Shown here: one piece after another, positions 50,985 to 59,291 of the stretch
Layout of the letters: every line of letters begins with the position of its first letter
Numbering within the stretch: position 1 is the stretch's first letter
Assembly: GCA_900770195.1 (NCBI GenBank)
Contig: CAAGJI010000082.1
Span: forward strand, 1-64,000
Origin: Oscillospiraceae bacterium
GTDB taxonomy: Bacteria; Bacillota; Clostridia; Oscillospirales; Ruminococcaceae
Length of the DNA stretch: 64,000 bases
Reading direction: 5' to 3'
The notes under the pieces: generated by a model
Seen by the model: only the letters and a program-made list of their open reading frames with translations
The model's database searches: none
Told to the model about the DNA's origin: nothing
Program-made: the position numbers and the translations under genes

Positions 50985-51533
50985 TTACTTTTTACCCTTA
51001 CCGGCTTTACCTTCCTTGCGGATGATGTGTTCGCCGAGATAATGGATTCCCTTGCCCTTGTATGGTTCAGGTGGACGCTTTTCACGTACTTCGGCAGCAA
51101 ACTGACCAACAGCCTGCTTGTCGATACCTGAAATAACAATCTGGTTTGGCTGTGGAACATCGAGCTTGATGCTGTCTGTTTCAGCAACTACAACAGGATG
51201 TGAGAAACCAAGTGTTAAAACAACTTCCTTACCCTGTTTCTTTGCTCTGTAACCAACACCGTCGATTTCCAAAGTCTTTGAATAGCCGTTTGTAACACCT
51301 TCAACCATGTTTGAAATAAGTGTTCTTGTCAAACCATGTAAAGACTTATGTTTTTTATCTTCTGAAGGACGAGTTACTTTTATAACACCGTCTTCAACTT
51401 TTATTCCAAGTTCTTCTGAGAACTTCTTTGTTAATTCACCCTTAGGACCTTTTACTGTGACAAGGTTGTTTTCTGCAACCTTAACATCAACACCTGCCGG
51501 TACACTAATTGGGCTGTTACCTATTCTTGACAT
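50985..51533 (-). CDS. rplF: 50S ribosomal protein L6
   Basis: L6 (182 residues) lies near the factor-binding centre. SRIGNSPISVPAGVDV at the start and REKRPPEPYKGKGIHYLGE near the end are typical. Confidence 0.98.
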   Translation of the reverse strand: MSRIGNSPISVPAGVDVKVAENNLVTVKGPKGELTKKFSEELGIKVEDGVIKVTRPSEDKKHKSLHGLTRTLISNMVEGVTNGYSKTLEIDGVGYRAKKQGKEVVLTLGFSHPVVVAETDSIKLDVPQPNQIVISGIDKQAVGQFAAEVREKRPPEPYKGKGIHYLGEHIIRKEGKAGKGKK

Positions 51534-51545
51534 AAGTTACCCTCC

Positions 51546-51944
51546 TTACCAAACAAATGCGAGTACTTCACCGCCGACATTAAGCTTACGAGCCTGTTTG
51601 TCAGTCATGATGCCCTTTGATGTTGAAACAATTGCAATACCAAGGCCTTTTCTTACCTTAGGCATATCTGCACTGCTTGCATATATACGTAAACCTGGCT
51701 TTGAAACTCTCTTGAGTCCAGTAATTACATTTGAATTACTGTCATTATATTTAAGCACAACTCTGATTACACCCTGCTTGCCGTCTTCAATAACCTGAAA
51801 GCTCTTTACATATCCTTCGTCAACGAGGATCTGAACGATTGCTTTCTTTACATTAGATGCAGGAATGTCAACAGTGGCGTGCTTTGCTGTACCTGCGTTA
51901 CGAATTCTCGTAAGTAAGTCTGCGATTGTATCTGTAATCTGCAT
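51546..51944 (-). CDS. rpsH: 30S ribosomal protein S8
   Basis: S8 (132 residues) binds the central 16S domain and in other bacteria represses spc operon translation. MQITDTIADLLTRIRNAG and STSKGIMTDKQARKLNVGGEVLAFVW are diagnostic. Confidence 0.98.
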   Translation of the reverse strand: MQITDTIADLLTRIRNAGTAKHATVDIPASNVKKAIVQILVDEGYVKSFQVIEDGKQGVIRVVLKYNDSNSNVITGLKRVSKPGLRIYASSADMPKVRKGLGIAIVSTSKGIMTDKQARKLNVGGEVLAFVW

Positions 51945-51965
51945 GCCAATGACCTCCTTTAAATT

Positions 51966-52151
51966 TTACCAGCTTGCCTTTTTAACACCCGGAATTTTAC
52001 CTTCATGTGCGAGTTCTCTGAAGCAAATACGGCAGATGCCATATTTTCTTAAGTATGCATGAGGTCTTCCGCAGATTTTACATCTGTTGTAAGCTCTTGT
52101 AGAATACTTGGGAGTTCTCTGCTGCTTCATGATCATTGCTGTTTTTGCCAT
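51966..52151 (-). CDS. rpsN: 30S ribosomal protein S14, type Z (zinc)
   Basis: A 61-residue S14 with two C-x2-C pairs (CKICGRPHAYLRKYGICRICF), the zinc-binding short form typical of Firmicutes. The longer zinc-free form is not in this window. Confidence 0.98.
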   Translation of the reverse strand: MAKTAMIMKQQRTPKYSTRAYNRCKICGRPHAYLRKYGICRICFRELAHEGKIPGVKKASW

Positions 52152-52166
52152 TTTGTAACCTCCCTA

Positions 52167-52706
52167 TTACTTAGCAAACGGAGCACCGAGTAATGTCAGT
52201 AACTCTTTTGCTTCTTCATCAGTTTTTGCTGTTGTAATGAAGTTTATATCCATGCCTCTTACCTTATCGATCTTTTCATATTCGATTTCAGGGAAGATAA
52301 GCTGTTCTTTAATACCTGTTGAGTAGTTACCTCTGCCATCAAAAGAATTTGGATTGATTCCTCTGAAGTCACGTACACGTGGAAGGTCAATGTTAAAGAA
52401 TTTATCTACAAATTCCCACATTTTTTCACTTCTGAGTGTAACCTTAACACCGATTGGCATTCCTTCACGAAGTTTAAAGTTAGCAACAGATTTCTTAGCA
52501 CGGCAAACAACCGGCTTCTGACCTGTAATTGCTGCAAGGTCTGCAACTATTGCATCGATAACCTTTGCATTTTCTTTAGCTTCGCCTGCTCCTACGTTAA
52601 CTACTACTTTGTCGAGCTTCGGAATCTGCATAACGCTCTTGTATCCGAATTTCTTCATCATAGCCGGAGCAACGGTGCTATTATAATATTCTTTTAATCT
52701 AGCCAT
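52167..52706 (-). CDS. rplE: 50S ribosomal protein L5
   Basis: L5 (179 residues) contacts 5S rRNA and P-site tRNA. IPKLDKVVVNVGAGEA and KLREGMPIGVKVTLR are family blocks, with GMDINFITTAKTDEEAKELL near the end. Confidence 0.98.
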   Translation of the reverse strand: MARLKEYYNSTVAPAMMKKFGYKSVMQIPKLDKVVVNVGAGEAKENAKVIDAIVADLAAITGQKPVVCRAKKSVANFKLREGMPIGVKVTLRSEKMWEFVDKFFNIDLPRVRDFRGINPNSFDGRGNYSTGIKEQLIFPEIEYEKIDKVRGMDINFITTAKTDEEAKELLTLLGAPFAK

Positions 52707-52721
52707 TTCGTTTCTCCTTAA

Positions 52722-53069
52722 TTAGTTGAATTTGTGACCGCATTTTACGCAAACACGAACTTTATCTCTCTGAGTACCTTCGTGCTTAACTCTGACACCC
52801 TTTTTGCATTCAGGGCAGTAAAGCTGTACTTTGCAAGCATAGATAGGTGCTTCTGCTTCAACGATTCCGCCTTGCTGACCCATCTGTGTAGGCTTAATAT
52901 GTTTTTTAACCATATTGATGCCTTCAACGATAACTTTCTGTTCCTTTGGGCTTACTTCAAGTACTTTACCTGTCTTTGGTGTTTTTTTGTCGTCTTTATA
53001 TTTTTCATTGAATTTGCCGACACGTAAAACGACAGTATCACCTGTTTTAACATGTACCTTATTTTTCAT
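52722..53069 (-). CDS. rplX: 50S ribosomal protein L24 (zinc-type C-terminus)
   Basis: L24 (115 residues) starts large-subunit assembly. The KOW motif lies in KTGDTVVLRVGKFNEKYKDD and EGINMVKKHIKPTQMGQQGG follows. The C-terminal part carries two C-x2-C pairs (YCPECKKGVRVKH and VCVKCGHKF) in place of the usual non-Cys sequence, so it probably binds zinc. ATG at 53069 has GGAGG, but 12 bases away; upstream in-frame codons run into rplN. Confidence 0.93.
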   Translation of the reverse strand: MKNKVHVKTGDTVVLRVGKFNEKYKDDKKTPKTGKVLEVSPKEQKVIVEGINMVKKHIKPTQMGQQGGIVEAEAPIYACKVQLYCPECKKGVRVKHEGTQRDKVRVCVKCGHKFN

Positions 53070-53088
53070 TTTACAATGACACCTCCAA

Positions 53089-53457
53089 TTAAAGTACTTC
53101 CGGTGCAAGACTCAAGATCTTTGTATAATCTTTGTCACGTAATTCTCTGGCAACCGGTCCAAAAATACGTGTACCCTTTGGGTTTTTGTCTTCACGAATT
53201 ATAACTGCTGCATTTTCATCAAAACGAATGTATGTTCCGTCTTCTCTTCTTAAACCCTTGGCACTGCGAACGATTACAGCCTTTACAACTTCACCCTTCT
53301 TTACAACGCCGCCTGGTGTTGCCTTTTTAACGGAAGCTACCACTACATCACCGATATTTGCATATCTTCTGCGTGTACCGCCTAAAACACGAATGCACAT
53401 AAGTTCCTTCGCACCTGTGTTATCTGCAACTTTTAAATAAGTCTGCATCTGTATCAC
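53089..53457 (-). CDS. rplN: 50S ribosomal protein L14
   Basis: L14 (122 residues) forms an inter-subunit bridge. TYLKVADNTGAKELMCIRVLGG is the signature. The start is GTG at 53457, eight bases after GGAGG. Confidence 0.97.
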   Translation of the reverse strand: MIQMQTYLKVADNTGAKELMCIRVLGGTRRRYANIGDVVVASVKKATPGGVVKKGEVVKAVIVRSAKGLRREDGTYIRFDENAAVIIREDKNPKGTRIFGPVARELRDKDYTKILSLAPEVL

Positions 53458-53522
53458 GGGAAGTTCCTCCTTTCAGAAGCTACGAGCTTCTATTGAAATT
53501 GATATATGCTAATGATTTTATA

Positions 53523-53780
53523 TTACTTAGCTTTTTCTATAATGCTTACTAAACGCCATCTCTTATCTTTTGAAAGAGGACGAGTTTCCATTATTTCAAC
53601 ACGATCGCCGATTCTGCACTCATTGTTTTCATCATGAGCCTTGAAGCGAACTGTTCTCTTTACAATTTTCTTGTAAAGTGGATGTTTAACATTGTCTTCG
53701 ATTGCAACAACAATTGTCTTATCCATTTTGTCGCTGACAACTTTTCCGACTCTTGTTTTTCTGAGGTTTCTTTCCTGCAT
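53523..53780 (-). CDS. rpsQ: 30S ribosomal protein S17
   Basis: S17 (85 residues). RNLRKTRVGKVVSDKMDKTIVV and CRIGDRVEIMETRPLSKDKRWR are diagnostic. Confidence 0.97.
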   Translation of the reverse strand: MQERNLRKTRVGKVVSDKMDKTIVVAIEDNVKHPLYKKIVKRTVRFKAHDENNECRIGDRVEIMETRPLSKDKRWRLVSIIEKAK

Positions 53781-53800
53781 TGTTAATATCCCCTTTCTGA

Positions 53801-54007
53801 TTATTCATTTTCAGCAGAATCAATTTCTGCTTCACGGAGAACTGTCTTAATGCGGGCAATGTCCTTTTTAACTGCCTTTATTCTTGCAGTATTTTCCAAC
53901 TGGCTGACAGCAAGCTGAAAGCGAAGATTAAAAAGTTCTTCTTTTAATTCAGTTAACTTTTTTTCGCAATCGTCAACAGACATGCTGCGTATTTCTGTTG
54001 CCTTCAT
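53801..54007 (-). CDS. rpmC: 50S ribosomal protein L29
   Basis: L29 (68 residues), a two-helix hairpin at the exit tunnel. KELTELKEELFNLRFQLAVSQLENTARIKAVKKDIARIKT is the family pattern (here EKKLTELKEELFNLRFQ). Adjoins rplP by two bases. Confidence 0.96.
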   Translation of the reverse strand: MKATEIRSMSVDDCEKKLTELKEELFNLRFQLAVSQLENTARIKAVKKDIARIKTVLREAEIDSAENE

Positions 54008-54009
54008 TC

Positions 54010-54432
54010 TTACTCTCCTCCTTGTTCTTCTTTTTTAACGAACTTTGTCTTGATAGGAAGTTTATGAGCAGCAAGTCTTAATGCTTCTCTTGCAACTTCT
54101 TCGCTGACACCGTTTATTTCAAACATTACTCTGCCCGGCTTAACAACGGCTACCCAATATTCAGGAGCACCTTTACCTTTACCCATTCGAGTACCGAGCG
54201 GCTTGCTTGTTACCGGCTTGTCAGGGAATATTTTAATCCAGACCTGACCGCCTCTTTTTGTATATCTTGTCATCGCAATACGGGCAGCTTCGATCTGATT
54301 AGCTGTGATCCATGCAGGTTCAAGAGCTACAAGACCAAAATCACCATATGAAATCTTGTTGCCTCTGTATGCCTTACCTGTCATACGACCTCTGTGTACA
54401 CGACGATATTTTACTCTCTTAGGAAGCAGCAT
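54010..54432 (-). CDS. rplP: 50S ribosomal protein L16
   Basis: L16 (140 residues) binds near the A-site tRNA. LLPKRVKYRRVHRGRMTGKAYRGN and RMGKGKGAPEYWVAVVKPGR are diagnostic. Its ATG overlaps the rpsC stop (TAATG), so the two are coupled. Confidence 0.98.
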   Translation of the reverse strand: MLLPKRVKYRRVHRGRMTGKAYRGNKISYGDFGLVALEPAWITANQIEAARIAMTRYTKRGGQVWIKIFPDKPVTSKPLGTRMGKGKGAPEYWVAVVKPGRVMFEINGVSEEVAREALRLAAHKLPIKTKFVKKEEQGGE

Positions 54433-55226
54433 TACTGATTACCTCCTTCTTTTCTCTGTCTGAAGTTACCATTACGGCGATTGTCACGGTTATCGTTATT
54501 GCCACGACGTCTTCTGTCGTTTCTTCTGCGGTCATCATTGTTTGATGCCTTCTTTTCAACCTTTTCTCTTGATGCAGCAGCTTTTGCAGCGTCACCCTTG
54601 AGAACTTCGCCTTTATAGATCCAAACCTTAACACCGAGCTTACCGTATGTTGTGTTTGCTTCAGCAAAACCATAGTCGATATCAGCACGCATTGTCTGGA
54701 GCGGAATAGTACCTTCGTGGTAGCTTTCACTTCTTGCAATTTCAGCACCTGCAAGACGACCGCCAACCTTAATCTTTATACCCTTTGCACCAAGACGCAT
54801 TGTTCTGCCAATGCTCTGTTTCATAGCACGACGGAATGCAACTCTGTTTTCAAGATCGAGTGCAACCTTTTCAGCTACGAGCTGTGCATCAAGGTCAGGC
54901 TGCTTAACTTCAACAATGTTGATAAATACCTGTTTACCAAGTTTCTGTTCAAGTTCTGCACGTAATTTTTCGATTTCTGCACCGCCCTTACCGATTACGA
55001 TACCAGGCTTAGCACAGCTGATGTGGATTCTTACCTTGCTGTCTGCAAATCTTTCGATTTCAATCTTCGGAACGCCAGCAGCATAAAGCTTCTTCTTGAG
55101 CATTTCTCTGATCTTGTAGTCTTCAACAAGATTTTCAGCGAAATCTTTTTTATTTGCAAACCAACGAGAATCCCAGTCCTTTATAACACCGACACGAAAA
55201 CCGTGTGGATTAACTTTCTGGCCCAT
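54432..55226 (-). CDS. rpsC: 30S ribosomal protein S3 with extended basic tail
   Basis: S3 (264 residues) lines the mRNA entry channel. GQKVNPHGFRVGVI, the KH domain with GIVIGKGGAEIEKL, and GRLAGAEIARSE are intact. About 45 residues beyond the usual end form an Arg/Asn/Asp-rich low-complexity tail (NDDRRRNDRRRRGNNDN), longer than in most bacteria (about 218). Confidence 0.97.
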   Translation of the reverse strand: MGQKVNPHGFRVGVIKDWDSRWFANKKDFAENLVEDYKIREMLKKKLYAAGVPKIEIERFADSKVRIHISCAKPGIVIGKGGAEIEKLRAELEQKLGKQVFINIVEVKQPDLDAQLVAEKVALDLENRVAFRRAMKQSIGRTMRLGAKGIKIKVGGRLAGAEIARSESYHEGTIPLQTMRADIDYGFAEANTTYGKLGVKVWIYKGEVLKGDAAKAAASREKVEKKASNNDDRRRNDRRRRGNNDNRDNRRNGNFRQRKEGGNQ

Positions 55227-55244
55227 GTTTTATCCTCCTTGGGA

Positions 55245-55580
55245 TTAGTCTTTTTCACTTACTGCAATAGTAATGTGTGATGTTCTTTTTAAAATTCTGA
55301 ATGCTCTGCCCTGTGCTCTCGGCATAATTCTCTTGAGTGTAGGGCCTGCGTTTACGTAGCATTCTGAAACATAAAGTTCATCTCTGCTCATACCATTGTT
55401 GTTTTCTGCATTTGCAATAGCGGACTTAAGCAATTTTGCCACGATAGGGCTTGCTGCTTTTGGTGTAAGTTCGAGAGTTGCGAGTGCAACGTCAACCGGC
55501 TTGTTTCTGATAAGGTCAAGCACGATTTTTACCTTACGAGGCGCAATTCTTTCATTACGCAAATATGCTCTTGCTTCCAT
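55245..55580 (-). CDS. rplV: 50S ribosomal protein L22
   Basis: L22 (111 residues) lines the exit tunnel. RIAPRKVKIVLDLIRNKPV and the loop GPTLKRIMPRAQGRAFRI are diagnostic. Confidence 0.98.
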   Translation of the reverse strand: MEARAYLRNERIAPRKVKIVLDLIRNKPVDVALATLELTPKAASPIVAKLLKSAIANAENNNGMSRDELYVSECYVNAGPTLKRIMPRAQGRAFRILKRTSHITIAVSEKD

Positions 55581-55597
55581 CTGTAATCCTCCTTCCG

Positions 55598-55879
55598 CTA
55601 TTTACCGTTATTTGATGTCTTTGATCCGGCATGGCCTTTAAATGTTCTTGTTGGAGCGAATTCACCAAGTTTATGACCTACCATATCTTCTGTAACGTAT
55701 ACCGGAACATGCTTGCGGCCATCATGTACTGCAAATGTATGTCCTACGAAATCAGGGAAAATTGTGGATGAGCGGCTCCAGGTTTTAACTACTTTCTTTT
55801 CGCCTGCCTGATTTAATGCATCAACCTTTTTCATAAGTGACTTTTCGACAAAAGGTCCTTTTTTAATACTTCTGCTCAT
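55598..55879 (-). CDS. rpsS: 30S ribosomal protein S19
   Basis: S19 (93 residues). SRSIKKGPFVEKSLMKKV and the tail HKLGEFAPTRTFKGHAG are diagnostic. Confidence 0.98.
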   Translation of the reverse strand: MSRSIKKGPFVEKSLMKKVDALNQAGEKKVVKTWSRSSTIFPDFVGHTFAVHDGRKHVPVYVTEDMVGHKLGEFAPTRTFKGHAGSKTSNNGK

Positions 55880-55900
55880 GAATCTGTTCCTCCTTTCCCA

Positions 55901-56734
55901 TTATTTACCGTTACGACGTTTTACAATATACTTATCAGTCTTGTTACGCTTCTTACGAGTCTTGTAACCAAGTGCTGGTTTACCCCATGGTGTAACAGGA
56001 GCCTTACGTCCGATAGGAGCACGACCTTCACCACCACCGTGTGGGTGATCATTAGGGTTCATTACAGAACCTCTTACAGTAGGTCTGATACCAAGGTGAC
56101 GTACCTTACCAGCCTTACCTCTGTTAACGTTTTCATGGTCAATATTGGAAACCTGTCCGATACTTGCTCTGCATGAGATCGGAACATATCTCATTTCGCC
56201 TGATGGTAAACGAACGAGTGCCTGTTTACCTTCTTTACCCATAAGCTGAGCCATATTGCCGGCTGATCTTACGAACTGAGCACCTCTTCCAGGATAAAGT
56301 TCAATTGCGTGGATAAATGTACCAACAGGAATTGATTCAAGCGGAAGTGCGTTACCAGGCTTTATATCTGCATCTGCACCACTGCGAACTACATCGCCGA
56401 CTTTAAGGTCGTGTGGAGCAAGAATATATCTTTTTTCACCGTCTTCGTATTCAACAAGTGCGATGAATGAACTACGGTTTGGATCGTATTCAAGAGTTTT
56501 AACAACTGCATTCATGCCGTCCTTATTTCTCTTAAAATCAATGATACGATACTTTCTTTTATTAGCGCCACCCTTATGACGAACTGTGATTCTGCCGTAG
56601 CTGTTTCTACCTGAGTTCTTCTTTAATGGTGTAAGAAGACTCTTTTCAGGTTTTACCTTTGAAAGACCTGAGTAGTCAGTTACTGTCATGTTACGTCTTG
56701 AAGGAGTGGTTGGCTTAAAGGTTTTAATTGCCAT
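55901..56734 (-). CDS. rplB: 50S ribosomal protein L2
   Basis: L2 (277 residues) is needed for peptidyl transfer. The central block NPNDHPHGGGEGRAPIGRK holds the essential histidine. Standard length. Confidence 0.98.
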   Translation of the reverse strand: MAIKTFKPTTPSRRNMTVTDYSGLSKVKPEKSLLTPLKKNSGRNSYGRITVRHKGGANKRKYRIIDFKRNKDGMNAVVKTLEYDPNRSSFIALVEYEDGEKRYILAPHDLKVGDVVRSGADADIKPGNALPLESIPVGTFIHAIELYPGRGAQFVRSAGNMAQLMGKEGKQALVRLPSGEMRYVPISCRASIGQVSNIDHENVNRGKAGKVRHLGIRPTVRGSVMNPNDHPHGGGEGRAPIGRKAPVTPWGKPALGYKTRKKRNKTDKYIVKRRNGK

Positions 56735-56798
56735 TTTTAATCTCCTTAGAATGTATTATTTTGCGGGAACATTACTCCCATACAAAAGACGGTTTAAA

Positions 56799-57125
56799 TT
56801 AGATAAGGTTTTCGAAGAATTCGATTGAATCTTTTCTCTTCTTTCCGTCAGGACCAAGCTTTGTAGGATTTGCACTGATTGTAACAATTGCCTTTTTCCA
56901 TGCAGCTGTCTTACCTGTGAATCTGCCTACTCTCTTAGCACGGCCTCTTACATTCATGGTATTAACCTTTGTTACCTGTACGTTGAATAATTCTTCAACT
57001 GCACGTGCTATTTCAGCTTTGTTTGAATCCTTTGCAACTTTGAAAGTGTACTTACCCTGTGCGAGTACGTCCATGCTCTTTTCTGTTATAATAGGCTTAA
57101 TAATTATATCCTGTGCGAGTTTCAT
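56799..57125 (-). CDS. rplW: 50S ribosomal protein L23
   Basis: L23 (108 residues) docks trigger factor and SRP at the exit tunnel. DIIIKPIITEKSMDVLAQGKY and VNTMNVRGRAKRVGRFTG are clear. Its ATG overlaps the rplD stop by four bases. Confidence 0.97.
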   Translation of the reverse strand: MKLAQDIIIKPIITEKSMDVLAQGKYTFKVAKDSNKAEIARAVEELFNVQVTKVNTMNVRGRAKRVGRFTGKTAAWKKAIVTISANPTKLGPDGKKRKDSIEFFENLI

Positions 57126-57793
57126 TCTGCGTACACCTCCTCAATTGTTGCAACTGCATCCTTAACCATAATGCAAGTTTCATACTTGAGAACATCATAA
57201 ACGTTTAACTGTTTATCGTTTGTTGTTTCAATGCCCTTGATGTTTGCAGCACTCTTAACAATCTTGTTGTATGCTTCCTTAGCCTTCTTGTCAGCTTCTG
57301 CATCGCCTGTTTTTTCAGGTAATGAAAGAACGATAAGAGCCTTTGTGTCAACCTTGATTGCATCAAGCATAGCAACAAATTTCTTTGTGCTGTAATCGTC
57401 AAATTTAATTTCGTCGATTACTACAAACTTGTTGTCTGCAACCTTTGTAGAAAGTGCTGACTTAATAGCAAGTCTTTTAACTTTCTTGTTGATTGTATAA
57501 GAATAATCACGTGGCTTTGGTCCAAGTGCAATACCGCCGTGTGTCCACTGTGGTGAACGTGTTGAACCCTGTCTTGCATGACCTGTGCCCTTCTGACGCC
57601 ATGGTTTACGTCCACCGCCTCTTACTTCACTTCTTGTAAGAGTTGACTGTGTACCCTGACGCTGATTAGCAAGATAATTTACTACTGCAGAATGCATAAC
57701 TGAAACGTTTGGTTCAATACCAAATACTGAATCTGCAAGATTCAAGTCGGAAACCTTTTCGCCGTTCATATTTAAAACTTCAACTGTTGCCAT
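57122..57793 (-). CDS. rplD: 50S ribosomal protein L4
   Basis: L4 (223 residues) extends a loop into the exit tunnel; in Gammaproteobacteria it also controls the S10 operon leader. RGGGRKPWRQKGTGHARQGSTRSPQWTHGG-type loop is present (shown here as the block after TRSEVR). Standard position after rplC. Confidence 0.97.
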   Translation of the reverse strand: MATVEVLNMNGEKVSDLNLADSVFGIEPNVSVMHSAVVNYLANQRQGTQSTLTRSEVRGGGRKPWRQKGTGHARQGSTRSPQWTHGGIALGPKPRDYSYTINKKVKRLAIKSALSTKVADNKFVVIDEIKFDDYSTKKFVAMLDAIKVDTKALIVLSLPEKTGDAEADKKAKEAYNKIVKSAANIKGIETTNDKQLNVYDVLKYETCIMVKDAVATIEEVYAE

Positions 57794-57810
57794 TTACGTT
57801 TCCTCCTTCC

Positions 57811-58443
57811 TTATGCTTTAACGCCATCAACAATAGTAACAATGCTGTTCTTTGGACCAGGAATTGCACCCTTGATAGCGATCAAATTGTTTTCTGCATC
57901 AATCTTAACTACTGTAAGATTCTGTACTGTAACTCTTTCAGCACCCATATGTCCAGGCATTCCCTTGCCCTTATAAATACGAGATGGACTTGAGCAAGCA
58001 CCCATTGAACCGGCTTCTCTGTGAACAGGACCCGTACCATGAGTCATCTTAAGTCTGTGCTGATTGTGACGCTTTATAGCGCCTGCAAAGCCCTTACCCT
58101 TGCTTGTGCCGACAACGTCAACAACGTCGCCTACAGCAAATGTATCAGCTTTAATAAGGTCGCCCACGTTGAGTGTGCTGCAATCGTCAAGTCTGAATTC
58201 TTTCAGTGTCTTCTTGCAGGCAACATCAGCCTTGTCGAAGTGACCTTTAGTTGGTTTGTTGACTCTCTGAACCTTAACGTCGCCGAATCCGAGCTGTACT
58301 GATTCATAACCGTCATTTTCAACAGTTTTCTTCTGTACTACAACGCAAGGACCTGCTTCAACAACAGTTACAGGAATCGCTTTTGCATTTTCGTCGAAAA
58401 TCTGAGTCATACCGATTTTCTTACCGATAATAGCCTTCTGCAT
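57811..58443 (-). CDS. rplC: 50S ribosomal protein L3
   Basis: L3 (210 residues). IIGKKIGMTQIFDENAKAIPV at the start and GHMGAERVTVQNL near the end are diagnostic, as is the tip MTHGTGPVHREAGSMGACS. A 119-base gap without a gene separates it from rpsJ. Confidence 0.98.
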   Translation of the reverse strand: MQKAIIGKKIGMTQIFDENAKAIPVTVVEAGPCVVVQKKTVENDGYESVQLGFGDVKVQRVNKPTKGHFDKADVACKKTLKEFRLDDCSTLNVGDLIKADTFAVGDVVDVVGTSKGKGFAGAIKRHNQHRLKMTHGTGPVHREAGSMGACSSPSRIYKGKGMPGHMGAERVTVQNLTVVKIDAENNLIAIKGAIPGPKNSIVTIVDGVKA

Positions 58444-58562
58444 TTCTTTTTTCCTCCTATTTGGTTATTGGTTGACATTTCGCCAACATGACCGATGATA
58501 CAAAATGCAACAGTATCATCTGATTTGCTTTTGTAAGCAATTTGGTGTTTAATAAAAACGAA

Positions 58563-58877
58563 TTACTTCATTTCCATTACGATTTCAACACCTGCTGGGA
58601 CTTCAAGTTTCTGAAGAGCTGAAACAGTTTTGTCTGTAGGACGGATAATGTCGATAAGTCTCTTATGAGTTCTGAGTTCAAACTGTTCACGGCTGTCCTT
58701 ATACTTATGAACCGCTCTAAGGATTGTTACAACTTCCTTATCTGTTGGAAGTGGAATAGGACCTGATACTCTGGCACCATTTCTCTTTGCTGCTTCAACT
58801 ATTTTAGCTGATGCTGCATCAACTGTTGCGTGTTCATATCCCTTAACCTTGATTCTGATTTTTTCGTTGACTGCCAC
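58563..58877 (-). CDS. rpsJ: 30S ribosomal protein S10
   Basis: S10 (104 residues; also NusE, a partner in antitermination). NEKIRIKVKGYEHATVDAASAKIV at the start and RPTDKTVSALQKLEVPAGVEI at the end. The start is GTG at 58877, ten bases after AGGAGG. The frame stays open for 65 further codons upstream through the leader, but these precede the ribosome site and include a terminator, so they are not part of S10. First gene of the supercluster. Confidence 0.97.
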   Translation of the reverse strand: MAVNEKIRIKVKGYEHATVDAASAKIVEAAKRNGARVSGPIPLPTDKEVVTILRAVHKYKDSREQFELRTHKRLIDIIRPTDKTVSALQKLEVPAGVEIVMEMK

Positions 58878-58949
58878 CTGATTTTCGCCTCCTTGATAAT
58901 TTGATAGATGGGGGCTGAGCTTTCGCTCCAAGAATACGTTACACGTTGC

Positions 58950-58970
58950 CGGGTGTTGACCCGTTTTTTT
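58950..58970 (+). terminator. Plus-strand hairpin plus T-run in the rpsJ leader
   Basis: CGGGT (58950-58954) and ACCCG (58959-58963) with seven T after it, on the plus strand. It would stop antisense transcripts; on the minus strand it is simply a second leader hairpin. Confidence 0.5.
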
Positions 58971-58974
58971 GTAT

Positions 58975-59006
58975 AAAAAAACTCGAAATCCATACAGGTT
59001 TTCGAG
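58975..59006 (-). terminator. Intrinsic terminator inside the rpsJ leader
   Basis: On the minus strand CTCGAAA (59006-59000) pairs with TTTCGAG (58988-58982), 11-base loop, followed by a T-run. It lies about 100 bases before rpsJ. Confidence 0.75.
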
Positions 59007-59194
59007 CGATTTCGCAGTATAAGCATAACAATAGCAACATGGCATAGTATATCCATACCATTTCATTGTCACACATACTGTGCCGTATTTCCTATCGCCC
59101 GGTTTTTAAATCGGACATACTCCACAGAAATTACCTGACATACCGTCAGCAACCTTCTGCTTCAACGCATATCTGTTGCAATCACGCAAGAATT

Positions 59195-59223
59195 ATTATA
59201 TCACATTTCAATACCCATTGCAA
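59195..59223 (-). promoter_or_regulatory. S10 supercluster promoter
   Basis: Minus-strand TTGCAA (59218-59223) and TATAAT (59195-59200), spacer 17 bases. Confidence 0.85.
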
Positions 59224-59291
59224 TAGTTTTTGCAAAATTATTTTGTAAACTTTTAATGAATCAGCTATGTCAAAATCAAGCAAATTTCAGC

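Larger units (their letters stand above)
58878..59194 (-). promoter_or_regulatory. Long rpsJ leader with attenuator
   Basis: About 310 bases between the promoter at 59195 and the rpsJ GTG. It contains an intrinsic terminator at 58975-59006, a competing stem (59008-59014 with 58984-58990), a further GC hairpin at 58950-58963, and short reading frames, one being 45 codons (59076 down to 58939) that ends before the rpsJ ribosome site. This is the arrangement of a transcriptional attenuator for the ribosomal supercluster. Which signal is sensed is unknown. Confidence 0.65.

Noticed and set aside
54419..54766. A 115-codon frame on the minus strand inside rpsC.
   Set aside because: It is an alternate-frame shadow of the S3 gene, with low-complexity composition and no ribosome site.
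58799..59056. An 85-codon minus-strand frame across the rpsJ leader and start.
   Set aside because: It overlaps rpsJ in another frame, has no good ribosome site and reads through the leader terminator; it may at most be partly translated as a leader frame.
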